DNA of 18,046 nucleotides, from NCBI GenBank assembly GCA_016710115.1, contig JADJLN010000020.1:1-18046 (forward strand), read 5' to 3'. How positions within the stretch are numbered: position 1 is the first letter of the stretch; each line of letters opens with the position of its first letter. Source of the stretch: Saprospiraceae bacterium. Lineage in GTDB: Bacteria; Bacteroidota; Bacteroidia; Chitinophagales; Saprospiraceae. This document shows positions 1-9,034 of the stretch, in pieces. A program made the translations under genes and the position numbers. Under the pieces are notes generated by a model that did no database searches, was not told where the DNA came from, and was given only the letters and a program-made list of their open reading frames with translations.

Positions 1-17
1 AAAACTCCACCTCCTTC

Positions 18-1217
18 TCACATCACCTGATCTTTCCGCTTGATTTGACCATGGCCTTCTGGCCCTTGCTGTAGCTCTGTCGGGGCGCCCATGTAGTCAT
101 AGATGTTGCCGATGGAGGTCTCACCTATTTTCAGGATAATGTCACCGTCTTCAAGACCGGCCTTTTGGGCAGGCCGATCATCCAGAACACCATCGATGCG
201 CATACCGTCTCCCTGGTAGGTATAATCGGGCATCACGCCCAGGTGACTTTGAAGCTGGCTGCTTTGAAGGTCCGTGTCCTTGGTCTTGGTGAAGGACAGC
301 TTGTCCTGCCCATCCATCTGGTGGATCAGGGCCAGGATATGATCACCGACCTGCCGGATGCCCTCGTGATTGACCAGGTTGGCATCATCTGTTGGTTTGT
401 GGTAATCCTTGTGTTGCCCCGTGAAGAAGTGGATGCTCGGGATGCTTCATGCTTCCGGTAGAAAGAAGTGGCCCATCGGACGGGCCAACTCCACTTTCCG
501 TAGTGGTGATGGTATATCCTAGGTCCCTGATCTTCCTCCCGGGGGACGTATTCCATGAAGGCGAAGTGCCTACCATTGATAACCAGCACACTGTCGAGGC
601 GGCCAACCATATCCATGTTGATCGTGTAGTTGGCTGTTGCCAGATCGATTGTCGGATTGTCTGCGTAGTGTTTGGGCCGAAGAGGCCAGTTCTCTCTCCC
701 GAAAAAGGCGATAAAGAGATAGTTGTTTGTCTTGTCTTTCCCCGCAAGTTGCCCGGCGATATAGAGTAGCCCAGCCACCCCGGAGGCGTTGTCATCAGCC
801 CCGTTGTGGATCTCATCCACATCTGTCGACAGGCCACTGCCCGACCCTCCCGTGCCGAGATGATCAGTGGGCCCCGATAATGACAGGAGGCGGGCACCAT
901 TGTCGATATACCCTACGACATTGGTGCAGGTCTTTTCCCCTCACCCTCACCTTTCGCATGCGTGGATTGGCGGGCGCTTTAAAGGAGAAAGTCTGGTAGA
1001 ACCCTTCTGTTCCTTTCGGGGTAAGACCGATCTGTTCATATCGTTCTGCGATAAACTGGGCAGACAGTCGTTCGCCCCGGCTTCCGGTCATCCGTCCTTC
1101 CGTCAGGTCAGAGGAGGAAGGCAACATCTTTCTGGATGGTCCAGACAGTAGGCTGACTGAAACCTGTAATGACCAATATACCAGAAACAATGTGGTTGCA
1201 AAAAGACGGATCATCAT
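18..1217 (-). CDS. M28 family zinc aminopeptidase with C-terminal PDZ domain (frameshifted)
   Basis: Likely an exported metallopeptidase that removes N-terminal residues from peptides using two zinc ions. The chosen ATG at 1217 begins a hydrophobic signal-like segment (MIRLFATTLFLVYW). Reading across frames gives the M28 signatures in order: VIIGAH followed by DHLG near 858-875, HNGADDNASGVA near 780-805, an FSGEE-like segment near 690-710, INMDMVGR near 610-630, and a GQHKDYHKPTDD segment near 380-420. Together these supply the usual two His, two Asp and Glu zinc ligands. The last 100 residues (18-317) are a PDZ domain with RIDGVLDDRPAQKAGLEDGD, as in many Bacteroidota M28 enzymes. The frame breaks at least four times; one break is a two-base loss inside the AHYDHLG motif, where the Tyr codon is reduced to one base. 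The total length of about 400 codons suits the family. It is divergent from the kinase gene at 1369. The family call is firm; the substrate is unknown. Confidence 0.85.
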
Positions 1218-1260
1218 GGCGAATCTGTTAATCGGTTGTAGGTTCAACCGGTGTGAAGTG

Positions 1261-1268
1261 CAAAAGTA
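1261..1268 (-). promoter_or_regulatory. Bacteroidota -7 promoter box (TACTTTTG) for the M28 peptidase gene
   Basis: On the minus strand the sequence reads TACTTTTG, a full match to the Bacteroidota sigma-A -7 consensus TAnnTTTG. Transcription would start near 1254 and leave a leader of roughly 35 bases before the ATG at 1217. I see no clear -33 TTG partner, so this is a moderate call. Confidence 0.4.
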
Positions 1269-1368
1269 ACGTGCCCCGGAGGAAACGACGATGATGTCGG
1301 GATGTTGATTGCAAAGCCACTTTACATAAACTTTACACTTCATCAACCGTATCTCGGATATTGTGCGG

Positions 1369-2916
1369 ATGGACCAGCAGGACATTGATGATCTGATCAG
1401 TTTTCTAACTGATTCGCTTGCCCGGATGGAAGTGAGCGCCTTGGGGCAGCGTTTATCGACGAAGTATATCCTCATTATCAGGAAAGTGCGCAGAACCTCC
1501 TACACTACCTCTCATTGCGTACACATGATCTGCCCCCTGCAGGAACGTCTGGCATCCCGGAATCTCATCCATCAGTCATTCAGAGCGATACACCTGCACA
1601 ATGTCCGAACGTCCTGACCTTGTTGCACCGGTCAACGGAGCGACAATGGAGGAAGTCAAAGCCAAAGGTCTTGGCCTGCATTTGGGATTTCAAGGTCCAA
1701 ACAACGCCTTCAGGAACATACCGCAGCCCTCTTCGGACCGGAACGCCATGCCGGCCATACCCGCATCATGGTTACCCTCCCTTCAGAAGCAGCGGAAGAT
1801 GACACCCCCTCATCCAAACTCTGGTGGATATAGGGCGTTGAGATCCTGCGGATCAATTGTGGCCATGACAATGCTGTGGTCTGGAAGAACATGATCGATC
1901 GGATTCAAGCCGCCAGAGAGCGTTGTGCCCACCATGTGCTGGTTTATATGGATCTGGCAGGTCCGAAGATCCGCACCGGAAAAGTCGTACCGCGATGGTC
2001 CAGCAAAGGGAAGCGCAAGGACGGATTTATCCCCTCCGTGAAGGGGACCTGATCCAGGTATGGAAACAGCTGGAATGGGGAGAACCGGCCATTTACAGCG
2101 ATAAAGGGGGGGGACTGGTCGCCCGGCCGGATCGGGTTGTCCTTGCTTGAGCTGTTTGACCGTGTCAAACCCGGTGACCGCATCTGGTTTGATGACGGAA
2201 AATCGGTGGGGTGATCGAAGAGATCAGTCCGGAATACTGGACCGTACGGATCACCATGACAGCACCGGATGGTGCCAAACTGCGATCAGAAAAGGGATCA
2301 ATCTTCCGGATTCCAACCGCCTCTGCCCTCTGACGGCAGAGGATCGACGCACCTTGCCCTTCATTGTGGAGCATGCCGATATGGTCGGCTATTCTTTGTA
2401 CAGCGTCAGGACGATGTGGAAGCCCTCCAACAGGCGCTTGAATCGTTGGAGCGACCGGATCTGGGCATTATCCGGAAAAATCGAAACCCGGCTGGCTTTT
2501 GACAATCTGCCCGGCTTGCTCCTGACTGCTATGCGGAGTCCCTGGTAGGCGTGATGATCGCCCGGGGTGATCTGGCTGTGGAGGCCGGTTGGAGTCGTAT
2601 CGCGGAGGTACAGGAGGAGATCGGCTGGTTGTGTGAAGCAGCCCATATTCCCAATATTCGGGCCACTCAGGTGCTGGAGAATCTGGCGAAAACCGGATTG
2701 GCCACCCGGGCGGAGATCACGGATGCCGAAGCTGCTGTACGGGCAGAATGTGCCATGCTCAACAAGGGCCCCTATATTGTCAAAGCCGTGAAAACGCTTC
2801 AGAAGATCGATGACCGCATGGATGCGCACCAGTACAAGAAGAAGCCTTTCCTCCGGCCCTTGCGTGTGGCGCAAGACTTTCTGGACGGGCTGCCGACCCA
2901 GGAGGGACACGGTTAA
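1369..2916 (+). CDS. pyk: Pyruvate kinase, long form with N-terminal helical extension (frameshifted)
   Basis: Transfers phosphate from phosphoenolpyruvate to ADP, the last step of glycolysis, in the cytoplasm. The protein belongs to the long pyruvate kinase-like subfamily whose N-terminal extension carries the segments SAQNLLHYLSLRTHDL and PLQERLAS (1470-1560). The barrel follows in pieces across frames: an EILRINCGHDNA-like segment (about 1840-1880), YMDLAGPKIRTGK (1945-1990), KGINLPDSNRLCPLT (about 2290-2335), MIARGDLAVEAGW (2554-2592), ATQVLENLAKTGL (2674-2712), TRAEITDAEAAVRAE and MLNKGPYIVKAV (2704-2790). It ends with AHQYKKKPFLRPLR, a tail typical of this subfamily rather than of classical PykF or PykA. 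The ATG at 1369 is preferred over an in-frame GTG at 1363. There are at least five frame breaks; the first, near 1445, is a one-base loss in GCCTTGGGGCAG. An 8-G run lies at 2106-2113. The stop overlaps the stop of the convergent gene. It could be a paralogue with altered specificity. Confidence 0.85.
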
Positions 2917-4210
2917 TTTCCGGCCCAAACCCAAACCAACCACAGGAAACCTGGGACCAGGACGGCAAGGAATGCCCGGGAGGTCGAATGTCGCAGGTCT
3001 TGACTCCCTGTAGGCAGACATAACCCGCATTTCACCAATGTATTGACTAGGGCCGCAATCAGCAAACCGATGGTCAGCATCCGGATTTCGGACCGGGAGG
3101 TCTGGTCGGCCAGGAAATGGTGATGGCATCCATATCAGTCAGGCCAGCCGGGGCTTGGCCAGTGCGATCCCGGCATTCCCCAACCAGGCATGAGCCGGTT
3201 CACCGCCCATTTGACAGCAAGGAACAAACCAGCAAACCAAATGGCTTCTTTCAGATTGACCGGGTTGGTGGCAGGGGCGGTAATGAAGAGGGAGTGGATC
3301 TTGATCCTGCCTTACGGTACAACCGGATTCCGATGATAAACCCAATGCCGGCAAGGAGCAGGATGCCCGGCCAAACAGCGTGGAACCACTTCCGGGGACA
3401 GAAAGGCCAGCCAAACGAGAATCCGGACGAACATCAGGGATGAGGCAAAGATGATGGCCGCAGCCGGAAGATCTGCCGACCCGGCATCCGACCGGCTCCG
3501 CCGGGCAAAGAACCATGCCGTCGCTTGCTGGAGGCCAACCCCCAGGATTCCAGTCAGAAGGATGGATCGATCACGGGCCGGAATTTGCCGAGGAAGTAAG
3601 TAAGGAAATGCAAGGTGAGAAAAATGACAACCAGCAGCCAGTTCCGGTAGAGGTTGAAGATCCCGAAAGGCCCGAAATCACGATCCGGCAACCACGGCAA
3701 CAGGAGGGCGGTCAGGACAATGAACAAGAGGATGGCCGGGATGTCGGACCGGTTGAGCTGGCGGATCCATCCGTGCAGGGTAAATTTCTGTGCCGGGATG
3801 AAGGTGATCACTACGGTCAGGGATACAGCCAAGAACTCATACTCCAAACGGACCAGACAACCGATCAGGAAGGCCAGGACCAGGGCCATCTCGCTGGTAC
3901 CCCCATGGTCACCGGCCCGGGCAGAAACCCAATAGGCCAATCCTGCAAGGAGGAGAATGCCACCGGCCATCACTGGAATAAAGGCCGGATGAACGAGTTC
4001 GCCCATCACCATGGAGAGATACCCGGTCAGGGTAACGAGCATAAATGTCCGGATGCCGGCGAAGGCGGCATGATGATCGGAGTCCTGGTGGCGATTGTAT
4101 TCCCGTTCCAGGCCGATCAGTAAGCCTGTGCCGAGTGTGATGGCCACCTGGCGGATGAGTAGGAGGGTACCGACATCGAGCGGGACCAGGTCCTGAAGTC
4201 CGGGGAGCAT
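2913..4210 (-). CDS. MgtC/SapB family inner-membrane protein with DUF4010 C-terminal domain (frameshifted)
   Basis: A polytopic inner-membrane protein. The N-terminal half (about 3554-4210) shows the MgtC core GLLIGLEREYNRHQD followed by FAGIRTFMLVTLTGYLSM, then repeated hydrophobic segments. The C-terminal half matches DUF4010: AGLTDMDAITIS near 3110-3145, then LLIAALVNTLVKCG in the next frame, ending with FLWLVWVWAGN and TAA. The role of MgtC-DUF4010 fusions is not settled; they are often listed as magnesium-related transporters, and I claim no substrate. The start at 4210 gives MLPGLQDLVPLDVG; an in-frame ATG at 4249 would overlap the divergent symporter gene. Breaks occur near 3554, near 3130 (a one-base loss between ITIS and LADQ) and probably between. 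The stop codon overlaps that of the convergent pyruvate kinase by two bases, so the two transcripts meet tail to tail with no room for a separate terminator. Confidence 0.8.
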
Positions 4211-4224
4211 ATCCGAAAGATACG

Positions 4225-5754
4225 ATGTCCGGGCTCTGCAATCCAACACCCTTTGAGGGATTGGTTATTTTTGAAACCGTGAAGCGATTTCCAATACCCG
4301 ACCTCCGAACACATGGATGGCTGACCATCCTGAGTGGACCTCTGGCTTTCCTCCTCATCCTGTATGGTACCAACCTGTCGCCCGGGCATCCGGAGGTCAC
4401 ACGGATGGCCGCCATCACGGTTTGGGTGGCCATCTGGTGGTTTACCGAGCCGGTTGATCTGGCCGTCACCTCTTTTCTTCCATTCGTGCTGATGCCTGTA
4501 CTGGGCATTGCCTCACCCGGGGATACGGCAGCACAATACATGGATCCGATCATCTTCCTCTTTCTGGGTGGATTTATCCGGCTTTTGCCATGGAGAAGTG
4601 GCAATTGCATACCCGCCCGGCGCTGGGCATCCTCAAACCCACGGGAGCAGCCCCTTCCCGGATCCTGGCGGGTGTTATGGCAGCGGCGTTTTTCCTGTCG
4701 ATGTGGGTGTCCAATACAGCCACCGTCCTGATGCTGGTGCCTGCTGTTCTATCCATTATTGACCATGTCAGAGGAGAACACAAAGGCGATGATGGATCCC
4801 ATCCGATCGCGATTTCCCTGCTTCTCGGACTGGCCTATGCAGCGACGATGGGTGGCATGAGCACACTGGTCGGGACACCTCCCAACATGTATTTCTACAG
4901 TTTTTATCAACGCACATTCCCAGGTGATGCCTCTGTGCATTTTACCAGTTTCTTCCTTCTCGCAGGCTTCATCACGGTTTTGCTCGCTGCGGCAACGTAT
5001 GGTGTGATCCACTGGCGTTATTTGCGTGGTCATCATGGGCAGTTGCCGCGTCATTATTTCCGGGATGAATATCGCAAGCTGGGCCGCCTGAATCGGGATC
5101 AACGGGTGGTGATCGTCTTATTTGTGCTGACAGTAATCGCCTGGTTTACCCGACCTGATTTTGAACTGGGCACTATGACGATCAGGGGCTGGGCCAATGC
5201 GCTTGGTCTGGGATCACGTGAATGACGGGATGGTCGTGATTACCATTTGTGTACTGCTCTTTATGATCCCGGCCAAAACTGAACGCCGTCGGATCCCCGG
5301 AATGGAAAGATGTCCAACGATTGCCCTACGGAATTGTCCTGCTTTTTGGAAGCGGTTTTGCCCTGCGCTTGGATTTATGGAATCCGGGTTGAGCGACTGG
5401 CTCGCGGAGCGTCTGGAGATTCTGCATCATGTTCATCCTCTTGTGCTTTTACTGGTATCCGGAGTGATCATTACGATCATATCGGAATTTGCCAGCAATA
5501 TTGCCTGTGTCCAGATGGTCCTCCCCAGCATGGTGGCTTTGGGTGCAGAAAGTGACCTTCCTGTCAAAGGGCTCATGATCGCCACCACTCTTTTTGCCTC
5601 CCTCGGTTTTATGATGCCAGTGGCAACTGCTCCCAACACGATCGTCTTTGGTAGTGGCATAATCCGGACCCGCGAGATGATCCGCACGGGGGTGTGGATC
5701 AATCTGATCGGTATCGTCCTGATCAGCCTGATCATCTGGATCAGGTATGCTTGA
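4225..5754 (+). CDS. SLC13/DASS family sodium:anion (dicarboxylate/sulfate) symporter (frameshifted)
   Basis: An inner-membrane transporter expected to import an anion such as a C4-dicarboxylate with sodium. Family marks in order: PIIFLFLGGFI (about 4545-4580), AMEKWQLHTRPALGIL in the next frame, SMWVSNTATVLMLVP (about 4700-4745, first SNT sodium-site motif), AYAATMGGMSTLVGTPPN (about 4830-4890), EFASNIACVQMVLP (about 5485-5530, second SNT-type motif) and LGFMMPVATAPNTIVFGSG (about 5600-5660). Length and helix pattern suit the family. The gene starts 14 bases from the divergent MgtC-type gene. ATG 4225 and GTG 4279 are both in frame and both plausible; a TAnnTTTG match at 4266-4273 lies between them. 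Breaks fall near 4580 (one-base loss) and in 5200-5370, where two switches hide a YGIVLLFGSGFAL segment. The second motif reads SNI where SNT is usual. The family is firm, the substrate is not. Confidence 0.85.
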
Positions 5755-5839
5755 AGGAATAAATGAACTCCGGATGAATCATGATGAAAATATGACAATC
5801 CAGGCCATGGATCCGGGCCGGTAGCTGCATGAAGGCTGG

Positions 5840-5847
5840 TATATTTG
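5840..5847 (+). promoter_or_regulatory. Bacteroidota -7 promoter box (TATATTTG) for the PD40 lipoprotein gene
   Basis: TATATTTG matches TAnnTTTG exactly and sits 24 bases before the ATG at 5872, which would leave a leader of about 18 bases. No convincing TTG is seen at -33. Confidence 0.5.
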
Positions 5848-5871
5848 CAGCCATTTTAACCAACCTATCCA

Positions 5872-6970
5872 ATGAAACATTCCATTTTGGCTCTCTTGAT
5901 GATGGCCTTGTTTGCGTGCAGTCAGCCTGCGAAAGAAGTTGCCCGGGAAGAACAACCAGAGGAAATCTGGATGGATTCTCTCATTCTGCAGGGAGAGAAT
6001 CATTTCAAGCATATCCGTCAGATGACATTTGGTGGAGATAATGCGGAGGCTTACTGGTCATTTGACGATCAGAAGCTGATCTTTCAGGCAAAGAATGATA
6101 CCTGGGGGGCAACTTGCGACCGGATTTACGTCACGGGTTGGCAAGACACGGACAGATACACCGGCACCGATGATCAGTAATGGGAAGGGGCGGACCACCT
6201 GTGCCTATTTCCTGCCGGGCGACAGTACGGTGTTGTATGCTTCAACACATCTGGCAATGGATACCTGCCCACCTGTGCCAGAGCGCGGTCACGGAGGCAA
6301 ATATGTCTGGCCCATCTATCCGAGTTACGACATCTTTGTCGCCGACCTGAATGGGAATATTCTTTCCCAATTGACAGATGCGCCCGGTTATGATGCCGAA
6401 GCTACCGTTTCGCCCAAGGGGGACAAGATCGTGTTCACATCTGACCGAAGTGGTGATCTGGAGCTCTATGTCATGAATATTGACGGGAGCGGTTTGATCC
6501 AGGTAACGAATACCCTGGGTTATGATGGCGGTGCATTTTTCTCACCGGATGGAACGCAACTGGTGTGGCGTGCCAGCCGCCCGACATCCAAAGAAGAGGT
6601 CAAGGAATATAAGGACCTGTTGGCGAAGGGCCTTGTAGAGCCAACCAATATGGAATTATTTGTGGCGAATATTGACGGTTCAAATGCCCGTCAGGTAACG
6701 CACCTGGGGAAGGCCAACTGGTGTCCCTATTTCCATCCTGGTGGTCAGAAGATCCTCTTTGCATCCAACCATGCAACCGAACGGGGCTTTCCGTTCAATC
6801 TGTATCTGATCAATGTAGATGGTACCGGGCTGGAGCAGGTGACAGCGGAAGATGCTTTTTCTGCCTTTCCCGTGTTCTCGAATAATGGAAAATATCTGGC
6901 TTTCTCTTCCAACCGGAATAATGGTGGAACGCGGGATACCAATCTGTTCATTGCCGAATGGCAGGATTAA
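5872..6970 (+). CDS. PD40/TolB-like beta-propeller lipoprotein (one frameshift)
   Basis: A periplasmic or outer-membrane-anchored propeller protein. The N-terminus MKHSILALLMMALFAC is a lipoprotein signal with a lipobox ending at Cys16. Propeller blades with PD40-type strands follow: YWSFDDQKLIFQAK, SPKGDKIVFTSDRSGDLELYVMN, SPDGTQLVWRASR, FHPGGQKILFASNH and FSNNGKYLAFSSNR, most paired with a preceding QVT or QLT strand. A segment around KGRTTCAYFLPGDS, followed by YASTH and a PPVPERGHGGKYVW insert, resembles Bacteroidota paralogues annotated only as WD40-like. The frame changes once, between about 6130 and 6165, and the remaining 800 bases are open. No catalytic residues are expected. TolB-like propellers usually bind proteins; the partner is unknown. 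The gene stands alone, with its own promoter box and a strong terminator. Confidence 0.85.
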
Positions 6971-6991
6971 TTGGTCTCCACGATGCAATCG

Positions 6992-7035
6992 AAAAAGGCC
7001 GGTCTCCAGAAGGAGATCGGCCTTTTTCTTTTTTT
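6992..7035 (+). terminator. Rho-independent terminator after the PD40 lipoprotein gene
   Basis: A 16-base stem (6992-7007 with 7012-7027) closes on an AGAA loop and contains one G-T wobble. A run of T residues follows directly (TTTTTCTTTTTTTC). It lies 21 bases past the stop at 6970. The A-rich 5' arm could make it act in both directions, but no minus-strand gene ends here. Confidence 0.9.
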
Positions 7036-7190
7036 CTAACGTCAAATAAACGTCCACAGTTGAACATTGGCTAATAAGCTTTTTTCAGATCTGTACAAAA
7101 TAAACTTCGGAAGGTTGCTTTTGGCATGCTGCAGTATTCCATTCATGGCATCATTGTGAAATTTTGACTATAGTAGTACACCTCTGGCCC

Positions 7191-7235
7191 GCCTCATGCC
7201 GGCGAGGCACCTTCTTTTGACGCGCCAAAAGAAGG
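7191..7235. repeat. Tandem pair of hairpins in the spacer
   Basis: The first hairpin has arms GCCTC and GAGGC (7191-7195, 7204-7208). Two bases later comes a perfect 10-base stem, CCTTCTTTTG with CAAAAGAAGG (7210-7219, 7226-7235), around the loop ACGCGC. The arm CCTTCTTTT recurs once more at 7262. The form suggests a dispersed intergenic repeat; without the rest of the genome the copy number is unknown. It lacks the T tract needed for a terminator in the plus direction. Confidence 0.6.
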
Positions 7236-7336
7236 CAAAAGCGCTTGTCGCCAAAATGGGCCTTCTTTTTATGTTTAAGAGCAATGCTAACTCGTATCTG
7301 GATTGGCTGACGTAAACATCAGGACCCGGCCGCTCG

Positions 7337-7419
7337 TATTTGATCGGTGGTTATTTGCATCATTGATACTCTTCTTTCATGTAAATTGTCAATAAACGCA
7401 TCACATGTCCGATCAAATA
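7337..7419. repeat. 11-base perfect inverted repeat, arms 61 bases apart
   Basis: TATTTGATCGG at 7337-7347 is matched by its exact reverse complement CCGATCAAATA at 7409-7419. The arms do not extend further. It could mark the ends of a small element, a regulator site pair or a weak RNA stem; nothing between the arms resembles a gene. Confidence 0.5.
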
Positions 7420-7654
7420 ATGCGGCAGTTTGCACGATTGACTGTTTTCATACAGCTATAGAATTCAATTGTTTGCCTGGTAGTCGGGTCCTTGATGTGC
7501 TGGGAGGCCCTGGTTTGGCGACGATTAAATTTTAGGGGGTTAGATTCGGATTTTATAATCTGTAGAGTTTTATTTCATTGATTATCAGCACTTATATTTT
7601 ACAGAATAAATTGTTTTGGACAGATGTGAGCTTTTTTACATGCCGAATTATTTC

Positions 7655-7708
<54 letters not shown>

Positions 7709-7715
7709 TATCTTT

Positions 7716-8239
7716 TTACTTCCCCTCTTCCTTGAACCACCCCGAATAGAACACATAATTTCCAGCTATTCGTTCGATGGTATCCTGGAAAGTCTCTTCG
7801 GATAAGGCCTTCACTTTTTTGCAGGGACACCGGCATAGATATGACCGGATTCCAGTCGGCTGTTTTCGAGGACGACAGCACCAGCGGCGATGAGTACATT
7901 GGATTCCACGACCACGTGATCCATCACAATAGCACCCATACCGACGAGCACATTGTCGTGGATAGTGCATCCATGCACAATGGCCCGATGGCCGATGGAT
8001 ACATTATTACCAATGGTCAACGGTGCTTTTTTGTATGTACAGTGCAGAATAGCCCCGTCTTGAACATTCACCCGATTGCCCATCCGAATCCAGTGTACAT
8101 CGCCCCTGACGACGGCCTGAAACCAGATGCTGCATTCATCGCCAGTGATGACATCGCCTACGATGGTGGCATTTTCGGCCAGAAAACAATCTGATCCAAA
8201 CCGGGGAGATTTTCCTTCAACAGGCAGGAGTAGAGCCAT
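7716..8239 (-). CDS. Gamma-class carbonic anhydrase-like hexapeptide-repeat protein (one frameshift)
   Basis: A left-handed beta-helix protein of the gamma-carbonic anhydrase/YrdA/PaaY group, expected to be a cytoplasmic trimer; members hydrate CO2 or act as acyl or CoA-linked enzymes. The 142 residues from ATG 8239 carry the marks FLAENATIVGDV, SIWFQAVVRGDVHWIRMG, NVQDGAILHC, IGHRAIVHGC, LVGMGAIVMD and IAAGAVV. The three His positions that bind zinc in this family are seen in LHC, IGHRAIVHG and nearby. The C-terminus (KALSEETFQDTIERIAGNYV, ending FKEEGK and TAA at 7716) lies in the next frame. The shift falls in the run AAAAAAG near 7815 and fits a one-base loss. Total length of about 175 residues is normal. 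It is not evidently in an operon. Confidence 0.9.
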
Positions 8240-8253
8240 GATTTCAATTTGTG

Positions 8254-8261
8254 TAAAACTA
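8254..8261 (-). promoter_or_regulatory. Possible -7 promoter box (TAGTTTTA) for the gamma-carbonic anhydrase-like gene
   Basis: On the minus strand the sequence is TAGTTTTA, seven of eight matches to TAnnTTTG, 15 bases before the ATG at 8239. The implied leader is very short. A weak call, included because the box is in the expected place. Confidence 0.25.
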
Positions 8262-8314
8262 TGTGAGTATTTCGATTTAAGGAGCCATTCTATAAAGAAG
8301 TAAATCTTTTTGCC

Positions 8315-9024
8315 CTACAATACCGCATTCATATCCCGGAAATGCCGGGTACCGATCAACCAGGAGACGGTGATCCCTGAAAAGATGTACCAGTCATCTT
8401 TTTTCGGATTTCCGGATTGGCTTACACCATCCAGCAGATCGGAAAAAACGGGTCGTTGACCGGCTTCGATCCCGACACTCCATTCAGGAGAGGCATCATA
8501 CCGGAGCCCCAATCCAACTGGTAGTGCCAGGAACCAGTTCTGCTTCATCTCATGAGCAAATGGATCTGTTTCTTCTGGCAGATCCTCCCTGTAGCATAAG
8601 ACTCGTGGACGAGCATACGTCATACCAAGGCCCGCATAGATGTACGGGCTTAGATGAGGATGAAATTTGCCCACATAATAATGTGATTGACGGCCCAATG
8701 GCTTCCATTCGATGGTCACTGCCGATTCCAGCAGAGTCGCTGAAAATCGGAACTTCCGTTCCGACCTGGACTTGGCATGTTTGTCATCACCGCTGATCTG
8801 ACCGGCGATGATCTGTCCGCGCAGACTCCATTGATGATGCCAGTGGAATCGGTAAATCAGCCCTCCGGCCATTCGGGATTCGATCAGTTCAAGATGCGGC
8901 TCAGGAGATCACCCTGATAATTGGCAATGCCCGTGAAAACCGACCATTCATGTTCATATTGGGCCTGCAGCAGTTGAGCAACCGAAAGGAATATTCCCAA
9001 AAGAAATGCGTGTAAAATGTTCAT
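8315..9024 (-). CDS. DUF6089-type outer-membrane beta-barrel protein (one frameshift)
   Basis: An outer-membrane protein of about 235 residues. ATG 9024 opens a signal peptide (MNILHAFLLGIFLSVAQLLQAQ). The mature start YEHEWSVFTGIANYQGDL matches the start of DUF6089 proteins. A frame switch near 8890 leads to PHLELIESRMAGGLIYRFHW, RGQIIAGQISGDDKHAK, a FSATLLESAVTIEW strand, LSPYIYAGLGMTYARPR, FLALPVGLGLRYDASPEWSV, IEAGQRPVFSDLLDGVS, and DDWYIFSGITVSWL near the end. The alternating pattern of a barrel is clear; the last residue is not aromatic (NAVL). Function is unknown in the family. Its start is 10 bases behind the stop of the large T9SS cargo gene, so the two are probably co-transcribed and may work together at the surface. 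Confidence 0.8.
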
Positions 9025-9034
9025 GTTCCAGGAT

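Larger units (their letters stand above)
7041..7654. other. Gene-free spacer
   Basis: Between the terminator and the carbonic anhydrase-like gene I see no reading frame with recognisable protein features; the open frames are short and low in complexity. It holds the hairpin pair at 7191-7235 and an inverted repeat at 7337-7419, described separately. Base composition is more A+T-rich than in the flanking genes. Confidence 0.6.

Noticed and set aside
165..999. Plus-strand open frames across 165-999
   Set aside because: They lie antisense to the M28 peptidase and show no protein features, while the minus strand has the zinc-site motifs.
3515..4123. Plus-strand open frame of 202 codons rich in Gln, Glu and Gly
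   Set aside because: It is the antisense shadow of the MgtC/DUF4010 gene, whose motifs are clear on the minus strand.
18..5754. Programmed frameshifting as an explanation for the split genes
   Set aside because: The shifts differ in phase and size, fall at different sequence contexts, and several occur in one gene. A recoding system would be expected to use one phase and a recurring site.
7347..7535. Small plus-strand open frame of 62 codons in the spacer
   Set aside because: No ribosome-binding context, no recognisable composition or motif, and it overlaps the inverted repeat at 7337-7419.
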